DNA of 64,000 nt from Bdellovibrionales bacterium RIFCSPHIGHO2_01_FULL_40_29 (GTDB taxonomy: Bacteria > Bdellovibrionota > Bdellovibrionia > Bdellovibrionales > Bdellovibrionaceae), in contig MEPU01000004.1 in the NCBI GenBank assembly GCA_001771815.1, positions 558,001 to 622,000 of the forward strand, read 5' to 3'. This document shows positions 52,048-59,502 of this stretch, one piece after another (the stretch's first letter is position 1; each line of letters opens with the position of its first letter). Below the pieces are notes generated by a model. It was not told the DNA's origin and did no database searches. It worked only from the letters and a program-made list of their open reading frames with translations. A program made the translations under genes and the position numbers.

Positions 52048-53058
52048 GTGACAGAAAAACGACGATTTGCGACGATCAAAGGTACGGGTCATTACGCCCC
52101 TGAACGAGTCATTCCCAACTCTTATTTTGATAAACTTTACAATAAAGATATTGGCTCGTTCCTGGAAAGTTCTCGAAATATCAAAGAGCGCCGCTGGATG
52201 GATGACAACCAACGCACCAGTGATCTCATCTTACCCGCAGCTCAACAGGCGCTGAAAAACGCTGGTATCACTGCCAATGAATTGGATTTAATCGTAGTGG
52301 CAACAGATACTCCCGATTACCTATCGCCATCGACAGCCTCGGTTTTACAATTTAAATTAGCCGCGAAAAATGCTGGCACATTCGATTTGAACTCTGCATG
52401 CGCTGGATTTGTGACAGCTTGTGATTTAGCAGGAAAATATATTCAAGCCGATGAAAAGTATAAAAATATCTTAGTTGTTGGGGCCTATGCGATGAGTAAA
52501 TGGCTCAACTTTGATGATTATAAAATTGCATCGCTTTTTGCTGATGGCGCAGGAGCGGCTGTTATTCAAGCGACATCTGAACCCTATGGAGTTTTAAGTA
52601 GTACAATGTACACTGACGGCCAATATCATGATTACATGGGGATCTATGCTGGTGGATCAGCAGAAAAAATCAGTTCTGAAACAATTGAAAGCAAAAGACA
52701 TTTACTGGCTTTTCCTAAAAAAATTCCACCGGAAACAAACGGTATTCATTGGCCACGCCTCACACGTCAAGTTTTGGAACCGATTGGCAAAACACCACAA
52801 GATGTAAAACATTTTTTTATCACTCAATTCAATGTTCAAAGTATTTACGAAACATTGGATCGTCTCGAGCTTCCACGAAATCGCGCCCATTATATTATGG
52901 ACCGCTACGGCTATACCGGCAGTGCTTCGATTGGTATGGCTATCAGTGATGCCGTTCTTCAGCATAAGTTAAAAAAGGACGATCTGGTTGTACTGCTTGG
53001 TTCTGGAGGCGGCATGAGTATGACTGCCCTTGCGCTTCGCTGGAGCTACGATACTTAA
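52048..53058 (+). CDS. KASIII (FabH)-like thiolase-fold enzyme with altered catalytic triad
   Basis: 336 residues from GTG 52048, with AAAGGAG 5 bases upstream; the ATG 13 codons earlier has no site. The fold is beta-ketoacyl-ACP synthase III: TDTPDYLSPSTA, nucleophile Cys118 in NSACAGF, and the GSGGGMSM tail. The His of canonical FabH (HQAN) is replaced by Thr259 in ITQFN, and the Asn (GNTSAAS) by Tyr289 in GYTGSAS. So decarboxylating condensation on malonyl-ACP is unlikely to be normal, and acyl transfer or non-decarboxylating condensation is possible. It overlaps the acyl-CoA ligase gene by one base, so the ligase probably feeds it. Confidence 0.85.
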   Translation: MTEKRRFATIKGTGHYAPERVIPNSYFDKLYNKDIGSFLESSRNIKERRWMDDNQRTSDLILPAAQQALKNAGITANELDLIVVATDTPDYLSPSTASVLQFKLAAKNAGTFDLNSACAGFVTACDLAGKYIQADEKYKNILVVGAYAMSKWLNFDDYKIASLFADGAGAAVIQATSEPYGVLSSTMYTDGQYHDYMGIYAGGSAEKISSETIESKRHLLAFPKKIPPETNGIHWPRLTRQVLEPIGKTPQDVKHFFITQFNVQSIYETLDRLELPRNRAHYIMDRYGYTGSASIGMAISDAVLQHKLKKDDLVVLLGSGGGMSMTALALRWSYDT

Positions 53059-54569
53059 TGGAAACTGCAGATTCTTTCGAACTCGATTGGCTTAAACAAT
53101 GGGCTTACCTGTCGCCAACAGCCACAGCCTTGACAGACGGAGATACCGGACGGCAGTTGTCGTATGCTGAATTTTATTCTCAAGCTATAACTGGGGCTCA
53201 GTACCTAAAATCGAAATTCAATCTGCAACCTGGCGATCGTGTCGTGCACTTTTCAACCAACGAATTGTCGAGTTATATTTTATTCTTTGCACTGGCTCGC
53301 CTTGGTGCGACGCTTGTTCCGATCAACTATCGCTTAACGGCTCGTGAACTGACTTATGTGATAACTGACGCCAAACCAAAGGTGATTGTTTTTGAAAATC
53401 AATTTGGTGACACACTTCAATCCATTTCAAAAGATTTTCAGTATGCAGCACTTGAACCCTTTAAGGACTTTGAAGCCGCACTTAACGACACCACCAATCA
53501 GTTTGAAGGTTTTCATTCAACAACTGATACCACAGCTCTGATTATTTACACATCCGGGACAACAGGATTTCCCAAGGGAGCCATGATTTCACACCGTGGC
53601 TTATTTTGGAACTCTGTGAACACCACATTGAGATTAAATATCACACAATCAGATGCTGCTGTGATCTTCTTACCTCTGTTTCACACTGGAGGTTGGAATG
53701 TTCTATCAACTCCATTTTTTCACCGTGGTGCTCATATTATATTAATGAAAAAATTTGATGGAGACCAAATTTTAAAACTTTCAGAAACACATCGCGCCAC
53801 TCTTTTGTTTGGTGTTCCAACAACAATGAAGATGATGTCGCAATCCCCGTTTTTTACACATGTTAACCTGACATCAGTCCGTTATGCTATTGTGGGTGGC
53901 GAGCCCATGCCTCTCGATGAAATTCGCACTTGGGAGAGTAAAAAAATTCCTGTCCGTCAAGGTTATGGTTTAACTGAATTCGGTCCAAATGTTTTTTCAC
54001 TAAACGAAACAGACACCATTCGCAAAATGGGTTCTATTGGATTTCCAAATTTTTACGTCCAAGTTCAAGTGATTAACGAGGCCGGACAACACTGTCACGC
54101 CAACGAAGTCGGCGAACTTTGGCTAAAAGGCCCGATGGCCATGTCTGGATATTGGAATAATGAAAAGGCCACGAAAGATACATTTTCTAATGGATGGCTT
54201 AAAACCGGAGATCTCGTTTATTTTGATACCGAAAAGTATTTTTATATCGTCGGCAGAAAAAAAGATATGTACAAATCGGGTGGCGAAAATGTCTATCCGG
54301 CGGAAATTGAAAAAACACTTTCAGAAATTCCTTGGGTTAGCGAGGTTGCGGTTATTGGCGTGCAAGATCCTCAGTGGGGTGAAGTTGGTCACGCCTATAT
54401 TGTGGCTCGAGAGGCCTCATCCTTTAATCAAGAGCAGTTGCAAAACCACTGTCTTACAAACTTGGCAAAATTTAAAATTCCAAAGTACTTTACCCAAATG
54501 AGCGAACTCCCTAAAGGGGATTCTGGAAAAATACTAAAACGCCTGATAAATCAGTCGCTTAACGCATAA
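53058..54569 (+). CDS. Acyl-CoA synthetase (AMP-forming)
   Basis: 503 residues of the ANL superfamily, of the medium-chain/o-succinylbenzoate-CoA ligase size class. The phosphate loop TSGTTGFPKG, motif QGYGLTEFGPNV, the Asp in LKTGDLVYFD, hinge GRKKDMYKSGGENVYP and the C-terminal catalytic Lys (PKGDSGKILKR) are intact. It should activate a fatty or other carboxylic acid to its CoA thioester. It starts one base into the KASIII-like stop, so the two are translationally coupled. The acid is unknown. Confidence 0.9.
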   Translation: METADSFELDWLKQWAYLSPTATALTDGDTGRQLSYAEFYSQAITGAQYLKSKFNLQPGDRVVHFSTNELSSYILFFALARLGATLVPINYRLTARELTYVITDAKPKVIVFENQFGDTLQSISKDFQYAALEPFKDFEAALNDTTNQFEGFHSTTDTTALIIYTSGTTGFPKGAMISHRGLFWNSVNTTLRLNITQSDAAVIFLPLFHTGGWNVLSTPFFHRGAHIILMKKFDGDQILKLSETHRATLLFGVPTTMKMMSQSPFFTHVNLTSVRYAIVGGEPMPLDEIRTWESKKIPVRQGYGLTEFGPNVFSLNETDTIRKMGSIGFPNFYVQVQVINEAGQHCHANEVGELWLKGPMAMSGYWNNEKATKDTFSNGWLKTGDLVYFDTEKYFYIVGRKKDMYKSGGENVYPAEIEKTLSEIPWVSEVAVIGVQDPQWGEVGHAYIVAREASSFNQEQLQNHCLTNLAKFKIPKYFTQMSELPKGDSGKILKRLINQSLNA

Positions 54570-54698
54570 TTGACTGCCCATTACTCCACCTGGCCAGATC
54601 GCATTTGAGTGCCCCTTAGTGTCACTTCGTCAGAATCATTACAGGTGAAAAATAGTGTGAACTTCAAGTATAGTGATGTCACCTCTAGGAGTTCACGT

Positions 54699-55160
54699 AT
54701 GTCTCGATTCTTCGCCAGTTGTTTTCTATTTTTATTATTCACGAACGCAGCCTATAGTTCTTCATTTGATCTTTGCTTGGAACATGCCGCCAAACAAGAA
54801 CATAAGTTGGACCGACAGGATGGTGTGCAAAATTGTTTTATCAAGAACAAAGCACAACTCAATTCCGAGAAATGTTATCGCTCAATTAAAAAAGTAAACC
54901 TGACCGAAATATCACAAAAAATCAATGAACAGATAAAATCTGTTTGTTTTTATGAGGTCAGCAGATTTAGAACCATAAAATCTTGTCTGGAAAAATCACA
55001 GTTGTTTGAAACAGCAATCAATAAAGATGAAGCAGTTTTTGATTGTTTTGCTCAATTTCAGAATGTTCTTAATCAGCGTCAATGTTTAAATGTGAGCCAG
55101 TATCTCATCTACCCTGCTAAAAAAGAGCATTTAAAAACTCATTGCTTAAATAGCTTCTAA
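54699..55160 (+). CDS. Small secreted protein with two tandem 4-cysteine modules
   Basis: 153 residues from ATG 54699 (GGAG at 8 bases); the longer frame includes non-coding sequence. The signal peptide ends near AAYSS (about residue 20). The mature part has eight cysteines in two homologous modules: Cys26, 46, 59, 83 and Cys96, 116, 129, 149. The first three spacings are identical (20 and 13), and both modules begin C-L-E and carry C-F at the second cysteine and L-N before the third. So it is an internal duplication, probably helical and disulfide-linked. I do not recognise the family. It is the last plus-strand gene before a convergent peptidoglycan hydrolase. Confidence 0.75.
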   Translation: MSRFFASCFLFLLFTNAAYSSSFDLCLEHAAKQEHKLDRQDGVQNCFIKNKAQLNSEKCYRSIKKVNLTEISQKINEQIKSVCFYEVSRFRTIKSCLEKSQLFETAINKDEAVFDCFAQFQNVLNQRQCLNVSQYLIYPAKKEHLKTHCLNSF

Positions 55161-56239
55161 TTAATGGCTAAATGATAATTCTGAATGGGCACTTGCAATG
55201 GAACACCAGCTGGAATTTTTTGATTCTTTGAGATCTTGTTCCAATTCAAATGTGGATTCATTCTTTTAAAAAGTGTGATACTGCCATTATACCATGGCAA
55301 AAGCTTTGACTTCGGCATTGTTCGCCTAAGTTTGTATTCTTTTGTATTGAGTGCCACAGACTTTAAAAGATTTTGTCCAAAAAGTTCTGGTGCACGTCTT
55401 TCAACCTCTAGAGCTGCCAAAAAACAGGCGTAAAAATTTTTCGAGGCAAATCCCCATGTTTTTGTTCGCTCCTCAGATTCAATGAGGTCTTCAAGTTGAT
55501 CCGACTTCGCTTTCACTTTCATTCGCTTAATTCCCGTTAATCCATGATTGTAAGCTGTAATCGCCAATGGCCACGATCCCAGTTTACGATAATTTTGCTT
55601 TAAAATTCGCGCGGCTAATTCTGTCGCATAGACAGGATGATTTCGCTTGTCATAGTTTGCCGTGATATAGCCCTCGGGTTTCGCCACACTGGGCATGATT
55701 TGCCAAATTCCACTGGCACCAACTTTGGACTGCGCCAGAATATTAAATGAGCTCTCAACAAATACTATTCGAGTCAGTTCAATTGGTATTCCATGACGCT
55801 TAAAAATCGCCTCCATCATAGGTAAATAACGTCCCGAAAGAAATAATGCTTTCTGCATTCGATCTTTCAGCCCCATTTGCAGACGAATTTTGCTCACTTC
55901 TGAAATTTTCCATTTTTTAGCGATAGCTTTTCGACTTTTATTGATCTCAGCTTTGATCAATTTACCTTTCATCGAATCATTGAGAACTGAGTTTTGATAA
56001 ATTGACGTTAAATCAACCTCGCCCAGGACAAAATCGGGATCATCGATCATGTGAAAAACACCTTGATGCGTGGTGTACTCCGAGAAAATTTTTCTCCAAA
56101 ATTCAACACGATCTGCCAGCTCATCTGTTGCTGTAAATTTTGATTTTTCAGGCAGCGATGATGTCCATCGAGTCACAGCTGAAAATGAAGTTAATGGTAA
56201 AATCGAGAAAAATAAAATTGTTGATAAGAATTTTTTCAC
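55157..56239 (-). CDS. Lytic transglycosylase (SLT/MltD-like)
   Basis: 360 residues. GTG 56239 is chosen: the N-terminus (MKKFLSTILFFSILPLTSFSA) is then a proper signal peptide, while longer frames run through the dacB end. The Slt fold has catalytic Glu162 in VESSFN, GASGIWQIMP (175-184), YDKRNHP and ITAYNHG, the order of MltD/family 1 enzymes, which cleave glycan strands to 1,6-anhydro-MurNAc. The C-terminal 80 residues include NPHLNWNKI, then PAGVPLQVP, resembling a LysM-like tail without a full motif. The start lies 4 bases past the dacB stop, so the pair is an operon. A role in cell-wall remodelling, or in prey-wall attack if this is a predator, is inferred. Confidence 0.9.
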   Translation of the reverse strand: MKKFLSTILFFSILPLTSFSAVTRWTSSLPEKSKFTATDELADRVEFWRKIFSEYTTHQGVFHMIDDPDFVLGEVDLTSIYQNSVLNDSMKGKLIKAEINKSRKAIAKKWKISEVSKIRLQMGLKDRMQKALFLSGRYLPMMEAIFKRHGIPIELTRIVFVESSFNILAQSKVGASGIWQIMPSVAKPEGYITANYDKRNHPVYATELAARILKQNYRKLGSWPLAITAYNHGLTGIKRMKVKAKSDQLEDLIESEERTKTWGFASKNFYACFLAALEVERRAPELFGQNLLKSVALNTKEYKLRRTMPKSKLLPWYNGSITLFKRMNPHLNWNKISKNQKIPAGVPLQVPIQNYHLAIN

Positions 56240-56243
56240 TCTC

Positions 56244-57632
56244 TTATTGTAATAGAGAAAGTAGTATTTGATCAAAAGCTTCTCGAACAATCGACTCATC
56301 TCGTGGACCATTGTACAGAAACGTATATGTGTATACTTCGCCGTTCTTTCGTCCGGCATAACCCGCCAACGACACCACCGTGTCCAAGTATCCCGTTTTG
56401 CCCCGCACCCAGCCTTGAGTCACAGGCCCCTTCATTCGTTTTTTAAGAGTGCCATCGATACCAGCGATCGGAAGACTTTCTAAAACTAAAGAATAGGTCC
56501 GAAAATCTTTTTTCAATGCGGATAGTATTTCATTTCCTGCGGCGGCTGATAGTCGATTATCCGGAGTTAATCCCGATGGATTTTCAATAATAAAATCTTT
56601 GCTTGTTAAGCCAAGTTGTTCGATCTCTTGACGAATAAGTTCCACACCTTTTTTTAATGTAGCCCCTGATTTCATTTCCTGAGCTGCTAAGGATTTAGTT
56701 AACATTTCAGCCACATAATTATTCGAAAATTTATTCATATCAGCTAAAATTTCAGCCAAGCTTTTGCTTTCAGACACCGCAACAACAACGGCTTTACTCG
56801 GAATCTCGCCGCGTCGAACTTTGCCCTGAACTGAAATTCCACGTTGCTTTAAAAATGATTTCAACTGATTGCCAGACCATATCCCAGGGTCGTCGATACT
56901 TTTATAAATTGGTTTCTCTAAAGCGGATTTTGAAACTTCTCCTGTTACTGTAATTATCTTCTGTGAGTTTGAAATAGACACCGACAAATCTTTCTTAATA
57001 GCTTTAGACACTGTTTTAGTTTGATTCACCAATTGATAGTAGTCGCTCTCGGGATCTAAATACACCATGGCTTTTTCGCCAATACTTTCTGCAGGTCTCA
57101 CAAAAATATTGATTGAATTCCAATTGAAACTTAATCCCCCTACTGGTGAATCATAAGCCCGATCAACACGCACATTTTCTCGGCTTGGATCAAAGCGAAC
57201 CTGATCAAAAATAGAATCATCGATAATAATATCTTTGACGGAAAAAATCTTTGAACGCACAAATTCATTCACTAAAAACCACATTTTTTCGGAAACAAAC
57301 GAGGGGTCACCACCACCCTTGATATAAATATTTTCGTTGTCATACAGCAATTCTGTTCGAAAGCGATGCCCCAATGGTAATCGCTGTAAAATTCCATATG
57401 TCGTTAAAATTTTTGAAACCGACGCCGGCACTTTTAGTGTTTTAGAATTGATTGAATCCACAATTTTTTTATCATTACGAATTTCTATACTGACATGAGC
57501 CCTGTCAATTTTATGTTTTTTCAAAATTTCTTGTGAATTGACGTCCGACTCTTTTCCAAAAGCTGGACTAAAGTTTAATAGCAAGAATAAAAACCCGACT
57601 GTAATGATTGCAAATTTTAAAAGGCATTTCAT
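56244..57632 (-). CDS. dacB: D-alanyl-D-alanine carboxypeptidase/endopeptidase (PBP4, S13 family)
   Basis: 462 residues. The signal peptide ends at SPAFG (about 26). SxxK is Ser71-V-S-Lys74 in PASVSKILT, SxN is in KFSNNYVAE near residue 300, and the KTG box is in VRGKTGYLD near 425. The inserted domain between the first two motifs (about 90-280) is characteristic of S13/PBP4. It removes terminal D-Ala and cuts cross-links in the periplasm. ATG 57632 has no Shine-Dalgarno; a TATACT box ends 7 bases upstream, so the mRNA may be leaderless. It is divergent from lspA with 29 bases between starts and is followed by the lytic transglycosylase. Confidence 0.92.
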   Translation of the reverse strand: MKCLLKFAIITVGFLFLLLNFSPAFGKESDVNSQEILKKHKIDRAHVSIEIRNDKKIVDSINSKTLKVPASVSKILTTYGILQRLPLGHRFRTELLYDNENIYIKGGGDPSFVSEKMWFLVNEFVRSKIFSVKDIIIDDSIFDQVRFDPSRENVRVDRAYDSPVGGLSFNWNSINIFVRPAESIGEKAMVYLDPESDYYQLVNQTKTVSKAIKKDLSVSISNSQKIITVTGEVSKSALEKPIYKSIDDPGIWSGNQLKSFLKQRGISVQGKVRRGEIPSKAVVVAVSESKSLAEILADMNKFSNNYVAEMLTKSLAAQEMKSGATLKKGVELIRQEIEQLGLTSKDFIIENPSGLTPDNRLSAAAGNEILSALKKDFRTYSLVLESLPIAGIDGTLKKRMKGPVTQGWVRGKTGYLDTVVSLAGYAGRKNGEVYTYTFLYNGPRDESIVREAFDQILLSLLQ

Positions 57633-57639
57633 TTTTAGA

Positions 57640-57668
57640 AGTATAGCCGCAGAATACCTGTATGAAAA
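57640..57668 (-). promoter_or_regulatory. Candidate leaderless promoter of dacB
   Basis: Minus strand: TTTTCA (57663-57668), 17 bases, TATACT (57640-57645), then 7 bases to the dacB ATG. The -10 matches the sigma-70 consensus at 5 of 6 positions. The -35 lies on top of the lspA start, so lspA and dacB promoters must overlap or lspA is read from within dacB. Confidence 0.42.
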
Positions 57669-58597
57669 GAAAAGATTGGTTTATTGTTATTGCTGTTTTG
57701 GTTTTTGTTGTTCTGGTTGATCAGTTTTCAAAAAATTGGGCAAGCAATCTGCCTGAGCAATGGTATGGCGCGCTTCATCTCATTCTTATTCATAATCATG
57801 GCGCCATGCTCGGATTATTTTCAGATCTACCTGCCGTTCTTCGAATCGTCACTTTATCTACAAGTGGAGTTTTCCTTTTGAGTATTTACGCCATCATACA
57901 GTACCTCATTCCTGTTCGACTGATGGTTTTGCGAATTGGTTTATCGATTCTAGTAGGAGGTATTCTTGGAAATGTTTTGGATCGAATTCTCTATGGATAT
58001 GTTATTGATTTTATAGCAGTTCAAATTTCTTCTTGGCATTCACCCATTTGGAATGTTGCTGATGTGATCCAATGGTTTGGTTACATTATGATAGTCTACT
58101 CTGTAATCAAACATGGCGAACTTTTATGGCCGGGCAATAATATTCGTAAAGTTTTCTGGGTCAATCGCCGATTTCAGTTAAAATACTCAGCTTTATTTAT
58201 GTCTGTGGGTTTGTTTCTAACTCTAATCAGTTTGGTTTTTTCTTACACCTATTTAAAAGTCACTATTGAAGAAATTAGTGGAAATCCAATACTTGTTGAA
58301 AAATTTTCCACTCCATTTTTGTATTCCTTTTCAGCCTTAGCGGTTACTTTTTCATTCGTTTTATTCTTCATTGGAAAACTGATTTCCCATCGAATTGCAG
58401 GGCCACTTTATGCCTTTGAGCGTTTTTTAAATGAAATACTCGAGGGTAAGGGTCTCACAAAAAATAGCGCAGCCTTGAAACTGCGTGCCGGAGATGATTT
58501 TAAGCACCTCGAGCAACTTGCCGAACAAATTAAAATCAAACTTATCAAAATGAATTCAGAAAAGACTGTGGAAACGATTGAGTACAAAGAAGATTAG
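57662..58597 (+). CDS. lspA: Signal peptidase II fused to a HAMP-like membrane domain
   Basis: 311 residues, about twice the usual 160. Residues 1-155 are a complete LspA: four membrane helices, DQFSKNW, HNHGAMLGLF, GNVLDRILYGYVIDF and WNVADVIQWFG, with the catalytic aspartates Asp116 and Asp134. It removes prolipoprotein signal peptides. The extra part (170-311) has two more membrane helices (about 175-198 and 216-240), followed by HRIAGPLYAFERFLNEIL (243-260) and a DDFKHLEQLAEQIKIKL helix. This resembles a HAMP domain (conserved Pro after the second helix, then the D-x-F/L second helix). It has no kinase or methylation domain after it. I see no frameshift or repeat to suggest an error. The start is ATG 57662; no Shine-Dalgarno. 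Confidence 0.88.
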   Translation: MKRKDWFIVIAVLVFVVLVDQFSKNWASNLPEQWYGALHLILIHNHGAMLGLFSDLPAVLRIVTLSTSGVFLLSIYAIIQYLIPVRLMVLRIGLSILVGGILGNVLDRILYGYVIDFIAVQISSWHSPIWNVADVIQWFGYIMIVYSVIKHGELLWPGNNIRKVFWVNRRFQLKYSALFMSVGLFLTLISLVFSYTYLKVTIEEISGNPILVEKFSTPFLYSFSALAVTFSFVLFFIGKLISHRIAGPLYAFERFLNEILEGKGLTKNSAALKLRAGDDFKHLEQLAEQIKIKLIKMNSEKTVETIEYKED

Positions 58598-58600
58598 AAC

Positions 58601-59425
58601 TTATTTTTCCCAATCCCGAATTTTATTCAGATAGAATCGCTTGCGCTTCATATCCAGCCCACACTCGGCATGTATGTAATCTCCGTCAGGATTTCGAACA
58701 ATGCCATATGGCCGAATCGGTCGCATTTTTGATTTTGTTTGACCACCATCATAAACAATATTCAAAGTTTTTTCATTTCGAATACAATCCGCAAGCATCA
58801 GCAGCTTTTCATCGACACCACTCATGATTCGGTAGTGATCCCATTGCAATACCTTTTTTTGAACTTGCAAAAGTTGCTCTAACGTAACGGACTCTCCCAT
58901 TTTCTCAACACACTTCATAAATACCTGTAGACACGCGTACGCATCATCGTAGGCACGATGAGCGTCTCCGCCCGTTAAGCCGAGTTCTTTCACCAAGGTC
59001 TGCAGCTTATGATTTGTGGTCGTCAATAAAGCCCGCGACAAAAGACTGCTGCAGAAATGTAAATTTCGAGGGAAAATTAAATTACCTTTTTCTATATCTA
59101 AGGTCACAAAACCCAGATCAAATGGGGCATGATGAGCCAATAAAATGCTGCCATCAATAAACTCGCAGAACTTAAGAATCTGATCTTGCATCAGTGGAGC
59201 ATCTGCTACCATTTCATTCGTTATCCCATGAATTCGTATATTTTCTGGCACCAAAGGTTTTGAAGGTCTCAATAAAGTTTGAAACCTTCCCACAATTTGA
59301 CCGTGATGCCATTTGACGGCTCCCAGCTCAATAATTTCAGCCTCTAAAGGATATGCACCGCTCGTTTCTGTATCAAAAGCAACAATGGGGTACTCTGACC
59401 AGGGCATTTGCAAATTAAAACTCAT
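58601..59425 (-). CDS. DEDDh 3'-5' exonuclease with C-terminal WYL-like domain
   Basis: 274 residues. The N-terminal 175 residues are a DnaQ-type exonuclease, with Asp18 and Glu20 (FDTET), Asp103 in HHAPFDLGF, and His156/Asp161 in DAHRAYDDA, the complete DEDDh set. The last 60 residues (LNIVYDGGQTKSKMRPIRPYGIVRNPDGDYIHAECG..RKRFYLNKI, abbreviated) match the beta-barrel pattern of WYL domains, which bind nucleic acid or ligands. A role in repair or RNA turnover is possible. ATG 59425 lacks a Shine-Dalgarno; ATTCTA (rc TAGAAT) lies 6 bases upstream. It converges with lspA, 3 bases between stops. Confidence 0.85.
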   Translation of the reverse strand: MSFNLQMPWSEYPIVAFDTETSGAYPLEAEIIELGAVKWHHGQIVGRFQTLLRPSKPLVPENIRIHGITNEMVADAPLMQDQILKFCEFIDGSILLAHHAPFDLGFVTLDIEKGNLIFPRNLHFCSSLLSRALLTTTNHKLQTLVKELGLTGGDAHRAYDDAYACLQVFMKCVEKMGESVTLEQLLQVQKKVLQWDHYRIMSGVDEKLLMLADCIRNEKTLNIVYDGGQTKSKMRPIRPYGIVRNPDGDYIHAECGLDMKRKRFYLNKIRDWEK

Positions 59426-59468
59426 TCAAAGATTCTACTTTATTGGACTGAAAAGGTCTAGCTATCGA

Positions 59469-59496
59469 TTGCAACTCAAGAACATTGATCTAAAAT
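59469..59496 (+). promoter_or_regulatory. Candidate leaderless promoter of the TorF-like gene
   Basis: TTGCAA (59469-59474), 16 bases, TAAAAT (59491-59496), then 6 bases to GTG 59503. The gene has no Shine-Dalgarno. The divergent exonuclease gene has TAGAAT (plus strand 59432-59437) 6 bases before its ATG. Confidence 0.45.
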
Positions 59497-59502
59497 GAAT
59501 AC

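Noticed and set aside
49372-54569. An OleABCD long-chain olefin cluster
   Set aside because: OleB uses an Asp nucleophile and OleA keeps Cys-His-Asn; here the hydrolases have Ser and the thiolase-fold protein lacks His and Asn, and the SDR is the classical short form.
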